Below, one piece after another: positions 1 to 11,099 of a stretch of 64,000 nucleotides of DNA; the first letter of the stretch is position 1, and each line of letters starts with the position of its first letter. The notes below the pieces were generated by a model, which was given only the letters and a program-made list of their open reading frames with translations, was not told where the DNA came from and ran no database searches. This stretch comes from Phenylobacterium sp. GTDB lineage: Bacteria; Pseudomonadota; Alphaproteobacteria; Caulobacterales; Caulobacteraceae. The DNA lies in NCBI GenBank assembly GCA_020401865.1, contig JADCAS010000005.1:310001-374000 (forward strand). The letters run 5' to 3'. A program made the translations under genes and the position numbers.

Positions 1-445
1 AGCCCCAGAGCGGCGGCGTCAGGGCGCCGACGTCCATGGCCTGGGTCGTCACGTTGAGCAGGTGGTTCAGGATCCGGCCGATCTCGCAGAATAGGACACG
101 GATCAACTGGGCCCGGACCGGAACCTCGATGCCCGCCATGCGCTCGAGGGCGAGGCAGAAGGCGTGCTCCTGGTTCATGGGCGCGACATAGTCGAGCCGG
201 TCGAAGTAGGGCACATTCTGGAGGTAGGTGCGCGCCTCCATCAGCTTCTCGGTGCCCCGGTGCAGGAGGCCGATGTGAGGATCGACCCGATCCACCACCT
301 CGCCGTCCAGCTCCAGGACCAGGCGCAGCACGCCGTGCGCCGCCGGGTGCTGGGGCCCGAAGTTGATGTTGAACTTGCGGACGGGTGTTTCCGGAAGAAC
401 GGGGGTTTCCGGCAGGGCGGGACCCGCGGCGAGATCGTCGGCCAT
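1..445 (-). CDS. nuoD: NADH-quinone oxidoreductase subunit D, N-terminal part
   Basis: The 49-kDa subunit of the complex I peripheral arm, which helps form the quinone pocket near cluster N2. The visible 148 residues contain [27 protein letters not shown] and the [14 protein letters not shown] stretch, all characteristic of NuoD. The ATG overlaps the nuoC stop codon (ATGA), indicating translational coupling in the nuo operon. The gene reads leftwards and is cut by the window edge, so the C-terminal two thirds are not seen. A short Pro-rich N-terminal extension precedes the conserved core. Confidence 0.96.
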   Translation of the reverse strand, partial: MADDLAAGPALPETPVLPETPVRKFNINFGPQHPAAHGVLRLVLELDGEVVDRVDPHIGLLHRGTEKLMEARTYLQNVPYFDRLDYVAPMNQEHAFCLALERMAGIEVPVRAQLIRVLFCEIGRILNHLLNVTTQAMDVGALTPPLWG

Positions 446-1053
446 CAGCGCGCCTCCCCCTTCTCGTCGCCCGGCAGGACGTAGCTGGCCCCTTCCCAGG
501 GCGACATGAAGTCCCAGTTTCGGTACTCCACGGACTTCACGGGCTCGTAGACCACGCGCTTGAGCTCATCGTCGTAGCGCAGCTCCACATAGCCGCTCAT
601 CGGGAAATCCTTGCGGAGGGGATGACCGTGGAAGCCGTAGTCGGTGAGGATGCGCCGCAGGTCCGGGTGCCCGGAGAAAAACACCCCGAACATGTCGAAG
701 CACTCGCGCTCGTACCAGTCGGCGCAGGGATACACCCCCGTGACGGTCGGCACCGCCGTGTCCTCGTCGGTGCGCACCTTGACCCGCAGGCGAAGGTTCC
801 GGGTAAACGAAAGCAGGTGGTAGACCACATCGAAGCGCTGGGCCCGGTCCGGGAGGTCCACGCCGGTCAGGTCCGTGAGCTGCTGGAAGCCGAAGCGGTC
901 GCGCAGGAGGGTCAGGACCTCGACGATGCGCCCGGCCGGAGCCTCAAGCGTCAGCTCGCCGTAGGCCGTCGAGGCCTCGACGCCGGGACCCGCGCCGGCG
1001 GCGATGTCCGCCCCCAGGGCGGAGAGGGTATCGTCGGAGACCGGCCAGCTCAT
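445..1053 (-). CDS. nuoC: NADH-quinone oxidoreductase subunit C
   Basis: The 30-kDa subunit of the complex I hydrophilic arm, 202 residues. Conserved stretches include [33 protein letters not shown] and [18 protein letters not shown], the last matching the 30-kDa family signature. The start MSWPVSDDT was chosen because its ATG overlaps the nuoB stop; the open frame upstream of it is only an out-of-frame reading of nuoB. The C-terminus [15 protein letters not shown] is typical of alphaproteobacterial NuoC, which is separate from NuoD as in mitochondria. Confidence 0.96.
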   Translation of the reverse strand: MSWPVSDDTLSALGADIAAGAGPGVEASTAYGELTLEAPAGRIVEVLTLLRDRFGFQQLTDLTGVDLPDRAQRFDVVYHLLSFTRNLRLRVKVRTDEDTAVPTVTGVYPCADWYERECFDMFGVFFSGHPDLRRILTDYGFHGHPLRKDFPMSGYVELRYDDELKRVVYEPVKSVEYRNWDFMSPWEGASYVLPGDEKGEAR

Positions 1054-1610
1054 CTTTCGATCGTCCCTGTCCGGCGGATCTTCTTCTGCAGCTGGAGCAC
1101 GCCATAGACCAGGGCCTCGGCCGTGGGCGGACAGCCGGGGACGTAGATGTCGACCGGAACGATCCGGTCGCAGCCACGGACCACCGAGTAGCTGAAGTAA
1201 TAGTAGCCGCCGCCGTTGGCGCAGGAGCCCATGGAGATGACGTAACGCGGCTCGGGCATCTGGTCGTAGACCTTGCGCAGGGCCGGGGCCATCTTGTTGC
1301 ACAGGGTGCCGGCCACGATCATGACGTCCGACTGGCGCGGGCTGGCCCGGGGGGCGAAGCCGTACCGCTCCAGGTCATAGCGTGGCATGGAGGCGTGCAT
1401 CATCTCCACGGCGCAGCAGGCGAGGCCAAAGGTCATCCACATCAGCGAGCCCGTGCGGGCCCAGGTGATGAGATCGTCCGCGGCGGCGGTGACGAAGCCC
1501 TTGTCGGCAAGCTGCTGGGAGACGCCGTCGAAATAGGGATCGTGCAGCTTCGGGTCGTAGCCCTCGACCGCCGACCGGGCGCCGGCGCCTGCAGGAACGG
1601 TCAGTCCCAT
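1050..1610 (-). CDS. nuoB: NADH-quinone oxidoreductase subunit B
   Basis: The 20-kDa (PSST-like) subunit that holds iron-sulfur cluster N2, the last electron carrier before quinone. Cluster ligands are visible in [13 protein letters not shown], in [17 protein letters not shown] and in [11 protein letters not shown]. The start MGLTVPAG is used (186 residues); an in-frame ATG seven codons upstream would overlap nuoA further and adds no conserved residues. It overlaps both nuoA and nuoC, so the subunits are probably coordinately translated. Confidence 0.96.
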   Translation of the reverse strand: MGLTVPAGAGARSAVEGYDPKLHDPYFDGVSQQLADKGFVTAAADDLITWARTGSLMWMTFGLACCAVEMMHASMPRYDLERYGFAPRASPRQSDVMIVAGTLCNKMAPALRKVYDQMPEPRYVISMGSCANGGGYYYFSYSVVRGCDRIVPVDIYVPGCPPTAEALVYGVLQLQKKIRRTGTIER

Positions 1611-1978
1611 TCCAGGGCTCCCTTCTTCCATTCGTAGATTAAGCCGAGGGCTAAGACCCCGAGAAAGGTCATCATGGACCAGAAGGCGAAGACGGCCTGC
1701 TCATGCGGAAGGTCCATCAGCGAGACCGCCCAGGGAAAGAGGAAGGCTATCTCAAGATCGAAGATAATGAAGAGGATCGAGATCAGGTAGAACCGCACGT
1801 CGAACTTCATGCGGGCGTCGTCGAAGGCGTTGAACCCGCACTCGTAGGTCGACAGCTTTTCCGGGTCCGGCGCCTTGGGCGCGAAGACGGCCGAGGCCAG
1901 GATGAAGACGATCCCGATCGCCGAGGAAATCCCCAGGAAGATCACGATCGGCAGGTACTCGAGAAGAAAGGCGTCCAT
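1601..1978 (-). CDS. nuoA: NADH-quinone oxidoreductase subunit A
   Basis: Small membrane subunit of complex I, 125 residues with three predicted transmembrane helices (about residues 8-30, 62-85 and 92-115). Hallmarks are [20 protein letters not shown] and the following [17 protein letters not shown] segment. The start [14 protein letters not shown] is preceded by a good ribosome-binding site (GGTGAGGA) 5 bases away; the longer open frame upstream is not conserved-looking. This is the first gene of the minus-strand nuo operon in view. Confidence 0.95.
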   Translation of the reverse strand: MDAFLLEYLPIVIFLGISSAIGIVFILASAVFAPKAPDPEKLSTYECGFNAFDDARMKFDVRFYLISILFIIFDLEIAFLFPWAVSLMDLPHEQAVFAFWSMMTFLGVLALGLIYEWKKGALEWD

Positions 1979-2129
1979 GGAGTCCTCACCGGAGTCGCGC
2001 GCCCTTCTAGACCAGCCTTGCGCCGGGTTCAAACCTCGGTTTGCCCCATGGCCAAGACCAGCCCGGAAGCCGGGCGCAGGGCAGATCACCGCAGAGTCCC
2101 TACCTTTACGCTAACGCCCTCATGGACAG

Positions 2130-2158
2130 TTGACACGATTCCGGCCCGGACCTATCAG
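2130..2158 (+). promoter_or_regulatory. Probable sigma-70 type promoter of tRNA-Asp
   Basis: A perfect TTGACA (-35) is followed after 17 bases by TATCAG (-10). Predicted transcription would start near 2165, about 23 bases before the mature tRNA-Asp. Assigned by eye from the consensus and position only. Confidence 0.55.
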
Positions 2159-2187
2159 ACGCGCCTTGCGCGGATGCGCAATCGAGT

Positions 2188-2264
<77 letters not shown>

Positions 2265-2302
2265 CTCCCCTCCCCTGTCGCAGCGTGACGACCCGGCGCG
2301 GC

Positions 2303-2866
2303 TCAGCCCCCCCGCATGTCCTTCAGGGCGCGGCTCCAGCGGGCCAGTTCGTCGAGGGTGACCTTGGCCGCCAGGTTGTGGGCGTCGGTGGGGATGAAGC
2401 CCTCTTCGGAATCGAGGTGCTCGCCGACCATCGGGATGGCCACACCCTCGACCAGGGGCATGATCTTGACCGTGGTCAGCATCTGCTTGGCCATCTGAAC
2501 GGCCCGGACCCCGCCTGACTGGCCGCCATAGCTGACGAAGGCGGCGGGCTTCTCGTTCCACTCGGCATAAAGATAGTCCACCGCGTTCACGAAGGCCGGC
2601 GGCGGCATGAAGTTGTACTCCGGCATGACGAAGACGTAGGCGTCAGCGGCCTCCACGCTGGCCGACCAGGCCTTGGTGTAGTCGTACTGATAGTTCCGCA
2701 GCCGAGGATGCCAGGGCTCGTTGAAGATCGGCAGGTTGAAGTCCGCCAGGTCCACGAGATCGGCCTCGAAGGCGTCGTGGCCCTCGGCCAGTCCATGAAA
2801 CCAACGGGCGATGTGGGGTCCCACCCGGTTCGGCCGGGTGGAGCAGATGAGGGTCTGAAGCTTCAC
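2303..2866 (-). CDS. NADPH-dependent FMN reductase family protein
   Basis: A 187-residue flavodoxin-like flavoprotein. It has the FMN phosphate-binding STRPNRVGPHIARW stretch near the N-terminus, the VMPEYNF motif around residue 83, and YGGQSGGVRAVQM near residue 115; these are typical of the FMN reductase / YieF-like quinone reductase family. The start is GTG with AGGAG seven bases upstream. It is the last gene of a co-directional cluster, 28 bp after the monooxygenase. It could supply reduced flavin or protect against quinones; the substrate cannot be told from sequence. Confidence 0.88.
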   Translation of the reverse strand: MKLQTLICSTRPNRVGPHIARWFHGLAEGHDAFEADLVDLADFNLPIFNEPWHPRLRNYQYDYTKAWSASVEAADAYVFVMPEYNFMPPPAFVNAVDYLYAEWNEKPAAFVSYGGQSGGVRAVQMAKQMLTTVKIMPLVEGVAIPMVGEHLDSEEGFIPTDAHNLAAKVTLDELARWSRALKDMRGG

Positions 2867-2894
2867 GGACGCACTCCTGAAGGGAAGGGCGGGC

Positions 2895-4823
2895 TCAGGC
2901 GACGGGCTCCGGCGCCTTCTCGATGACGAAGTCCCCCGGATTGGGCGCCAGGGTGGCCCGCCAGTAGTCGACCAGGGCGAAGGGCCAGTTCTGGGTCACC
3001 CGGCCCTTCTCGTTCTTGTACCAGCTGGAGACCTGCGGCGCGCCCCAGGCCATCAGGGCGTTGGCGGCGTCCACCCTGGTGTTGAACGCGTCGTGCACCT
3101 CGCGCTTCGGCTCCATAGACCGGGCGCCGGTCTCGGCGAGGAGCTTGAGGCAGCCGACGATGTAGCGGACGCTGCACTCGGAGAAGAAGATGATGGAGCC
3201 GTTGACCACGATGTTGGTGTTCGGCCCGTAGATCATGAACAGGTTCGGGAAACCGGGCGTGGTCATGCCGAGGTAGGCGCGCGGATCGCCGTCCCAGGTC
3301 GCATGCAGGTCGGCGCCGCCCCGTCCGCGGATCTTCATCGGCTCGAGGAACTTCGAGGCGTGGAAGCCGGTGCCATAGATGATGACGTCAAATTCCCGGG
3401 CCGTGCCGTCGGCGGTGACGATCCCGGTTTCGGTGATCTCGCTGATGGCGTCGGTGACCAGCGAGACGTTGTCGCGCTGCAGGGCCGCCATCCAGACGCC
3501 ATTGTCGAGGAGGGAGCGCTTGCCGCCCACCGGATAGGTCGGCACGACCTTCTCCACCAGGTCGGGGCGGTTCGGCGCCTGGGCGGCGATCGCCCCCGCG
3601 ATCATCTCACGGAACTCGAGGTTGGCGGCGGAGACCGCCGTGGGCGGACCGTTCCAGCCCGGATCGGCCTCGACCATGGGCAGGAGCCCGTCGGTCACCA
3701 TCCAGAACATCCAGAAGCGGTACCACTTGTCATAGTAGGGCACGTGCTCCATCAGCCAGTTCATGCCGTCGGGGACGTCCTCGTGATAGTGCGGCACCGG
3801 GAAGCCCCAGGGCGGGGTGCGCTGGAAGATGGTCAGGCTGCCCACCTTCCCGGCGATCTCCGGCACGAACTGGTAGGCGCTGGCCCCTGTGCCGATCACC
3901 GCCACGCGCTTGCCCGTCAGGTTCACGTCGTGGCGCCATCTCGCAGAGTGGAAGGCCGGGCCGGCGAAGCGGTCGCGGCCCTTGATATCCGGCATGCGGG
4001 GCCGGTTCAGCTGGCCCACCGCCGTGACCACGGCGTTGGCCTCGATGACCCGGCGAACGCCGGACTTGTTCCGCACCGTGACCTTCCAGAGGGCCCGGGG
4101 CTCATCCCAGTCGAGGGTCTCGACCTCCGTCTCGAAAGCGATCTTGCCGCGCAGGTCATAGCGGTCGGCGACGCCTCGGAAATACTCCAGAAGCACGGGC
4201 TGAGTGGAGAAGTGCTGGGGCCAGTGGTGGTTGGGCTCGAAGCTGTAGGAATAGATGTGGTTGGAGGAGTCCACCCGGCAGCCCGGATAGGTGTTCTCGA
4301 ACCAGGTGCCGCCGACGTCGGCGTTCTTGTCGACGATCTCGTAGCTCACGCCGGCCTGGCTCAGCCGGATGCCGGTGAGCAGGCCCGACATGCCGGCGCC
4401 GATCACCAGCACGTGCATCTTGGCGGCGCCCGCCTTCAGGCGCGGCGAGTCCCAGACGGGCGTCTTGGTGTTTATCTCTCCCAGGCTCAGTTCATCGACC
4501 AGGAAGTCGGCGTAGCCCTCGGGGATCTCGGCGCCGGCCACGAAGCTCATCATCCGGCGCAGGACAGCGGCGGAGGGCTGGTGGGTCTTGCCGCCGCCCT
4601 TGCCGAACCATTCGACCAGGGCGGCCTTCGCCTCGGCCAGGAACTTCTGCTGCTCGGCCTCGGGGACGCCGGTGTCCCCCCGCGAGAGCGGAACGTAGGC
4701 CGGGGTCCATTCCGGCCTCAGCCAGTGATCCTGGCCGGTGAGGTGCACAAGCGCCGCCTGCAGGGCGGGCTGGTGAGCGGCGGCGAGCGCCTTGTCGAGC
4801 TCTTTCAGGTCGATGTCGGACAC
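2895..4823 (-). CDS. Flavin-containing Baeyer-Villiger-type monooxygenase
   Basis: A 642-residue class B flavoprotein monooxygenase. Beyond an N-terminal extension of about 130 residues comes the FAD Rossmann motif VIGAGMSGLLTGIRLSQAG, then the Baeyer-Villiger fingerprint FAGPAFHSARW, then an NADPH-binding VIGTGASAYQFVPEI. The length and N-terminal extension match 4-hydroxyacetophenone monooxygenase rather than the shorter cyclohexanone type (family knowledge). Such enzymes insert oxygen next to a ketone, giving an ester or lactone. The start is GTG with GGGGGAA just upstream. It sits 75 bp behind the P450, probably in one operon, so its substrate may be a ketone made from a hydroxylated compound; that link is inference. 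Confidence 0.88.
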   Translation of the reverse strand: MSDIDLKELDKALAAAHQPALQAALVHLTGQDHWLRPEWTPAYVPLSRGDTGVPEAEQQKFLAEAKAALVEWFGKGGGKTHQPSAAVLRRMMSFVAGAEIPEGYADFLVDELSLGEINTKTPVWDSPRLKAGAAKMHVLVIGAGMSGLLTGIRLSQAGVSYEIVDKNADVGGTWFENTYPGCRVDSSNHIYSYSFEPNHHWPQHFSTQPVLLEYFRGVADRYDLRGKIAFETEVETLDWDEPRALWKVTVRNKSGVRRVIEANAVVTAVGQLNRPRMPDIKGRDRFAGPAFHSARWRHDVNLTGKRVAVIGTGASAYQFVPEIAGKVGSLTIFQRTPPWGFPVPHYHEDVPDGMNWLMEHVPYYDKWYRFWMFWMVTDGLLPMVEADPGWNGPPTAVSAANLEFREMIAGAIAAQAPNRPDLVEKVVPTYPVGGKRSLLDNGVWMAALQRDNVSLVTDAISEITETGIVTADGTAREFDVIIYGTGFHASKFLEPMKIRGRGGADLHATWDGDPRAYLGMTTPGFPNLFMIYGPNTNIVVNGSIIFFSECSVRYIVGCLKLLAETGARSMEPKREVHDAFNTRVDAANALMAWGAPQVSSWYKNEKGRVTQNWPFALVDYWRATLAPNPGDFVIEKAPEPVA

Positions 4824-4898
4824 GTGTTTCCCCCGGATCGAAATCCTTGTTGCGGCATGAAACCGCAGCCGGACCCGGAAAGGAAGGGCGCCCCGACG

Positions 4899-6161
4899 TC
4901 AGGTCGCGGGATGAAGCCTGACCCTTAGGGTCTCGTAGCCCTTCACGAAGCTTGACCGCACGCGAACCGGCTCCTCCAGGACCTCGACGAAGCAGAAGCG
5001 CTTGAGGATCTCCTCCCAGACGATCTTGAGCTGGAGCTCGGCCAGGCGGTTGCCCACGCAGCGGTGGATGCCGAAGCCGAAGGACAGGTGCTGGCGCGGA
5101 CGCTCGCGGTCGATGATGAAGGCGTCCGGGTTCTCGATCGCCCGCTCGTCCCGGTTGCCCGAGACGTACCACATCACGACCTTGTCGCCCTTTCGGATGG
5201 TCTTGCCGCCCAGCTCGATGTCCTGCAGCGCCGTGCGCCGCATGTGGGCCAGCGGCGTCTGCCAGCGGATGATCTCCGGGACCATGGATTCGATCAGGCC
5301 GGGATTGGCGCGCAGCTTGTCGTATTCTGCGGGGTTCTGGTTCAGGGCCAGCACGCCGCCCGAGATGGAGTTGCGAGTGGTGTCATTGCCGCCGACGATC
5401 AGGAGGATGATGTTCCCGAGGTACTCGTCCGGCGTCATGTTCCGGGTGGCGTCGCTGTGCGCCATCATGGAGACGAGGTCGCCCGCCGGAGGCCGGTTGA
5501 CCCTCTCGTTCCAGAGACCGGTGAAGACCTCCAGGCATTCCATCAGCTCGACCTGCCGCGCCTCTTCGGTTTCCACCAGGCCGCCCGGATAGGGGATGGT
5601 GGTGGCCACGTCCGACCAGCGGGTCAGGCGACGGCGCTCCTCGAAGGGAAAATCGAACAGGGTGGCCAGCATCTGGGTGGTCAGCTCGACCGAGACCCGG
5701 TCCACCCAGTCGAAGGCCTCGCCCACCGGCAGGTTGTCGAGGATCTGGCAGGCCCGCTCACGGATGATGGGCTCCATGGTCTTCAGGTTGGCCGGCGAGA
5801 CGATGGGGCTGACCGCCTTGCGCTGCTGATCGTGGCGGGGGGGATCCATGGCGATGAAGCTGGGCCGGCGAAGGTCCGGGCGCGCGTCGCGGATGGTGAT
5901 GCCGCCGAGGGCCGCATCGGAGGAGAAGACCCCGTGGTTGGTGTCCACGGCCATGATGTCGTTGTAGCGAGTGACCGACCAGTACGGCCCGAACTCGGAG
6001 TCCCGGCACCAGTGGACCGGCTCCTCGTTCCGGAGACGCTCGAAATAGGGCCAGAAGGCGTTGGCCTTGAAGAGCTCGGGATCGCCCGGGTTCATGTCCT
6101 CGAGCTTCATGCCGAAGGCGCGGGCGCGCGCTTCATCCAGACCGATCGCACCGTCCGCCAT
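4899..6161 (-). CDS. Cytochrome P450, CYP153-like alkane hydroxylase
   Basis: A 420-residue soluble bacterial P450. It shows the heme-thiolate loop FGFGIHRCVGNRLAE near residue 370, the oxygen-binding I-helix LLIVGGNDTTRNS, the ExxR motif EIIR, and the TPLAHMRRTA and VVMWYVSGNRDE segments, which I associate with CYP153 terminal alkane/fatty-acid hydroxylases. The start MADGAIGLDE was taken because GGAGGA lies just upstream. CYP153 genes often neighbour a ferredoxin and ferredoxin reductase, but neither is adjacent here, so electrons must come from partners elsewhere. The subfamily call is from memory of motifs; the P450 call is secure. Confidence 0.88.
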   Translation of the reverse strand: MADGAIGLDEARARAFGMKLEDMNPGDPELFKANAFWPYFERLRNEEPVHWCRDSEFGPYWSVTRYNDIMAVDTNHGVFSSDAALGGITIRDARPDLRRPSFIAMDPPRHDQQRKAVSPIVSPANLKTMEPIIRERACQILDNLPVGEAFDWVDRVSVELTTQMLATLFDFPFEERRRLTRWSDVATTIPYPGGLVETEEARQVELMECLEVFTGLWNERVNRPPAGDLVSMMAHSDATRNMTPDEYLGNIILLIVGGNDTTRNSISGGVLALNQNPAEYDKLRANPGLIESMVPEIIRWQTPLAHMRRTALQDIELGGKTIRKGDKVVMWYVSGNRDERAIENPDAFIIDRERPRQHLSFGFGIHRCVGNRLAELQLKIVWEEILKRFCFVEVLEEPVRVRSSFVKGYETLRVRLHPAT

Positions 6162-6245
6162 GGGCCGTCCTCCTGTCTCCGAGACCCTTCTTCGTCTCTT
6201 GCGGCGGAGGAGACCCCAATCCGGAGCCCGGGGCAAGGCCGGTCC

Positions 6246-7160
6246 TCAGGTCAGGGCCTGGGCGGTGGCGATCCGGGCCGCCAGATCGGGGGGCAGGGCC
6301 AGGCCGGAAGCGGCGGCGCCGTCCTCAAGGTGTGCGAGACGGGTGGTTCCGATTATCGCGGAGGACACCCCGGGAACGCCGAGCGTCCAGGCCAGGGCCG
6401 CCTGGGCCCCCGTGATGTCGGGACGCCCGTGCAGGAACCGGAAGCGGCGCCCGGCGACCATGTCGGCGCGGTGGTTCTTCAGGGCCCGAGCCAGGTACCA
6501 GGCGTCGCGGATTCCAAGGTTTCGCCAGGCGCGGGGTGCGGTGTGACCCATGGCGAGCGGCATGCCCGCCAGCACCCCCTTCCCCGCCGCCGCCGCCCGG
6601 CCGGCCAGGACGACGCGCTCGGGCCTCAGCACGTTGATGTCCACCATGACCGTGTCGATCTGCGGCAGGGCCAGGGCGGCCTCGATGACGGCGGGATCAA
6701 AGCTATTGACCCCGAGGCTCTGGAAGAGGCCCTTTCCGCGCAGACGCTGAAGCCCGCCGATGAAGTCAGGGGTCAGTTCCTCGGCGGCCGGACCGTGGAG
6801 GTGGACCAGGGGCAGGACATCCAGGCCAAGGCGCCGGAGGCTCTCCTCAAGGCTGGCCTCGATGGCGGAAAGGGACATATCCCGCCGCACCCGGCCGCCT
6901 TCGAACCGGGTTCCCACCTTGGTGGCGATGACCAGGCCCCGGATGTCCCAGCCAGACAGGGCCCGGCCCAGCCGCGGTTCCGCCTGGCCCCGCGAGTAGG
7001 CCGGCCCGGTGTCGAAGAGAGTGACGCCCAGCTCCAGGGCCCGATGGACCAGGGCCTGGGCCTCGGCCTCCGGAAAGGCGGGATGACCCCAGAAGGAGGC
7101 CGCGCCGAAGCCGATCTCCGAGACCTTCAGCCCCGTGCGGCCGAGCGGGCGGGTCAGCAT
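6246..7160 (-). CDS. Aldo/keto reductase
   Basis: A 304-residue (beta/alpha)8 NADPH-dependent oxidoreductase. The catalytic tetrad is visible: Asp in LFDTGPAYSRG with Tyr five residues later, Lys in IATKVGTRF and His in PLVHLHGPA. The N-terminal RPLGRTGLKVSEIGFGAA is standard for the family. It is the first gene of the minus-strand cassette with the P450 and the BVMO and may interconvert aldehydes, ketones and alcohols in the same route (inference). The closest named relatives would be L-fucose/D-arabinose dehydrogenase-like AKRs; the substrate is not resolved. Confidence 0.87.
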   Translation of the reverse strand: MLTRPLGRTGLKVSEIGFGAASFWGHPAFPEAEAQALVHRALELGVTLFDTGPAYSRGQAEPRLGRALSGWDIRGLVIATKVGTRFEGGRVRRDMSLSAIEASLEESLRRLGLDVLPLVHLHGPAAEELTPDFIGGLQRLRGKGLFQSLGVNSFDPAVIEAALALPQIDTVMVDINVLRPERVVLAGRAAAAGKGVLAGMPLAMGHTAPRAWRNLGIRDAWYLARALKNHRADMVAGRRFRFLHGRPDITGAQAALAWTLGVPGVSSAIIGTTRLAHLEDGAAASGLALPPDLAARIATAQALT

Positions 7161-7190
7161 GGCGTCCCTCCGGCGAGCGGGTCGGCGAAG

Positions 7191-7267
7191 TGGTGGGCGG
7201 CGAGGGGTTCGAACCCCCGACCCCCTGGGTGTAAACCAGGTGCTCTGACCAGCTGAGCTAGCCGCCC
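7191..7267 (-). tRNA. tRNA-Val (anticodon TAC)
   Basis: Read on the minus strand, the 77-base cloverleaf has acceptor GGGCGGC/GCCGCCC, discriminator A, encoded CCA, D-arm TAGCTCAGCTGGTCAGAG, anticodon loop TTTACAC (anticodon at 7231-7233) and T-arm GGGGGTTCGAACCCCT. It lies between the HU gene and the aldo/keto reductase. Confidence 0.97.
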
Positions 7268-7346
7268 TTCCGGCCCGCAGGCCGACACCTGTTTACCCCT
7301 CTTCGCGCAGGTGGGAAATCCGCTACGGCTTGCGCCCGCCAGAGCC

Positions 7347-7619
7347 TCAATTCAGGGCGCGCCTGAGCCCCTCCCCGGCCCGGAATCTCACGGCCCGGGA
7401 CGCCGGCCGCCGGACAGCCTCGCCAGTGCGTGGATTCCGCGCCAGGCCTGCGGGCCGGACTGCCGACAAGAAGGTCCCGAAGCCGACCAGGCGGACCTCT
7501 TCTCCCGCGACGAGAGCGTTGGAGACGGCGTCGAGAAGAGAGTCCAGAGCGGTGCGGACCTGAGCGCTTGAGAGACCTGAGCTCTCGGAGACCGCGGCGA
7601 TCAGCTCGGCCTTGTTCAT
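7347..7619 (-). CDS. hup: HU family DNA-binding protein
   Basis: A 90-residue nucleoid-associated protein that bends DNA as a dimer. It begins MNKAELIAAVSESSGLS and carries the GFGTFLS and RNPRTGEAVRRPASRAVRF segments of the beta-arm that enters the minor groove. The annotated start is the Met preceded by GGGGGG on the coding strand; an upstream in-frame start adds 15 non-conserved residues. Its position directly downstream of lon is the usual arrangement in alphaproteobacteria. Confidence 0.93.
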   Translation of the reverse strand: MNKAELIAAVSESSGLSSAQVRTALDSLLDAVSNALVAGEEVRLVGFGTFLSAVRPAGLARNPRTGEAVRRPASRAVRFRAGEGLRRALN

Positions 7620-7766
7620 GGTCGCCCCCCAGGGTGTTGTTTCAAGCCTCGCCGCAAACAACATCCATCCCGGGCGAAGCCACAGGCGGACATCATGCCC
7701 CGCCCCGGCGGCGTGTCAAACGCAACCAGCGGCGGGGCCGACGTCAGGTGTCCCTGACCGGGACGA

Positions 7767-10172
<2,406 letters not shown>

Positions 10173-10258
10173 GGTCACTTACTCCTCTCCGCCCCCCTCC
10201 ATTGAGCTGGGACGGTTACGCCTCCCCGCGACGATCGCCAGGGATGGCGGCTAGGCGA

Positions 10259-10289
10259 TAGATGTGGCGCGTCGGGGGTCCGGTTCAAG
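10259..10289 (-). promoter_or_regulatory. Candidate RpoH (sigma-32) promoter of lon
   Basis: On the minus strand CTTGAA (10284-10289) is followed after about 16 bases by CCACATCTA, resembling the alphaproteobacterial heat-shock promoter pattern. It lies about 90 bp upstream of lon, a classic heat-shock gene. The -10 match is imperfect. Confidence 0.4.
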
Positions 10290-10318
10290 CCATCTGGGCC
10301 AGACAGTCGTGGACAATC

Positions 10319-10335
10319 CCGGAAAAACGGGCGCC
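10319..10335. repeat. 17-bp motif upstream of lon, copy 1
   Basis: CCGGAAAAACGGGCGCC occurs here, 141 bp upstream of the lon start, and again without mismatch at 16234-16250, 50 bp upstream of tig, in the same orientation to each gene. The sequence CCCGGAAAAACGGG is also a small dyad. Confidence 0.6.
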
Positions 10336-10346
10336 AGGATCCCGGA

Positions 10347-11003
10347 TCAGTTGAGCTTGGTGAGGATCGCCGCACCGTTGTCGTAGCGGCAGGTAAAGGC
10401 ATAGGAGACCGCCTTGGGGCCCGCATCCACGGACACATAGCCCTGCACGGTCCATCCGCCGGAAGAGGCGGTGGTGGTGGTGATGCGGTCGATCCGGGGC
10501 CGCTGACCATAGGCCGAAACCCGATTGACGGCTTCCAGCCGGCAGGCCTCGACGGCGACGCCGGAGGATGAGGGCGCAGAACTGGACGTCGACTTGTCCT
10601 TGTCGCTGTTGGCCGCCGCGATCGCCCCGACCACCAACCCGCCGAGGATCAGGCCTCCGATCAGGGCGCCGGTGTCATCCTTCTTGCTGCTTCCGTAGTC
10701 CGGATAGCTGTTGTCCGGATAGTAGCCGTAGCGGTCCTCAACCCGGAACCGGGCCCGGCAGCCGCCGTCCACCCAGATGCCCCGGCGGTCCCGCCCCCAG
10801 GTGGACCCCTCAATGCAGGCTCCGCGGCCGCTGGAGTACTGACGGTCCAGCCAGACCCGCCCGGGGGAGTAGACCGGACACCAGCTCCGCCGGTAGTCCT
10901 GCGAGGCGCAGGTCACATAGGAGTCGGCCCGCGCCGGGACGGGAGGCGCAACGCCCGCCACGGTGGCGGCGGCGGCGGCGGCGATAAGCAGGACGGGGCG
11001 CAT
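10347..11003 (-). CDS. DUF3011 domain exported protein
   Basis: A 218-residue exported protein of unknown function. Residues 1-26 form an Ala-rich signal peptide ending ARA. The mature N-terminus has the DUF3011 pattern: VTCASQDYRRSWCPV, then WLDRQYSSGRGACIEGSTWG, then GIWVDGGCRARF, with regularly spaced cysteines likely forming disulfides. A glycine-rich hydrophobic stretch (ALIGGLILGGLVVGAIAAA, about residues 114-132) resembles a glycine zipper or membrane segment. The C-terminal 60 residues look like a separate domain with two Cys. It is monocistronic beside lon. Confidence 0.75.
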   Translation of the reverse strand: MRPVLLIAAAAAATVAGVAPPVPARADSYVTCASQDYRRSWCPVYSPGRVWLDRQYSSGRGACIEGSTWGRDRRGIWVDGGCRARFRVEDRYGYYPDNSYPDYGSSKKDDTGALIGGLILGGLVVGAIAAANSDKDKSTSSSAPSSSGVAVEACRLEAVNRVSAYGQRPRIDRITTTTASSGGWTVQGYVSVDAGPKAVSYAFTCRYDNGAAILTKLN

Positions 11004-11099
11004 GGCGGTCTCCTTGCACGGCCTACGAGAACTTACGCAAGCGGTTGTGCAGGCGGCAAGCTGAATGCAAGCTGACCGGGAAATGGGGCGGAGGGTTCA

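Noticed and set aside
3093..4928. 611-codon open frame on plus, antisense to the BVMO
   Set aside because: Composition (His/Gly/Val/Asp-rich, no motifs) is that of an antisense shadow of a high-GC gene; the minus-strand protein has full family motifs.
5064..7256. 730-codon open frame on plus across the P450 and aldo/keto reductase genes
   Set aside because: Runs antisense through two well-supported genes and a tRNA; no recognisable protein content.
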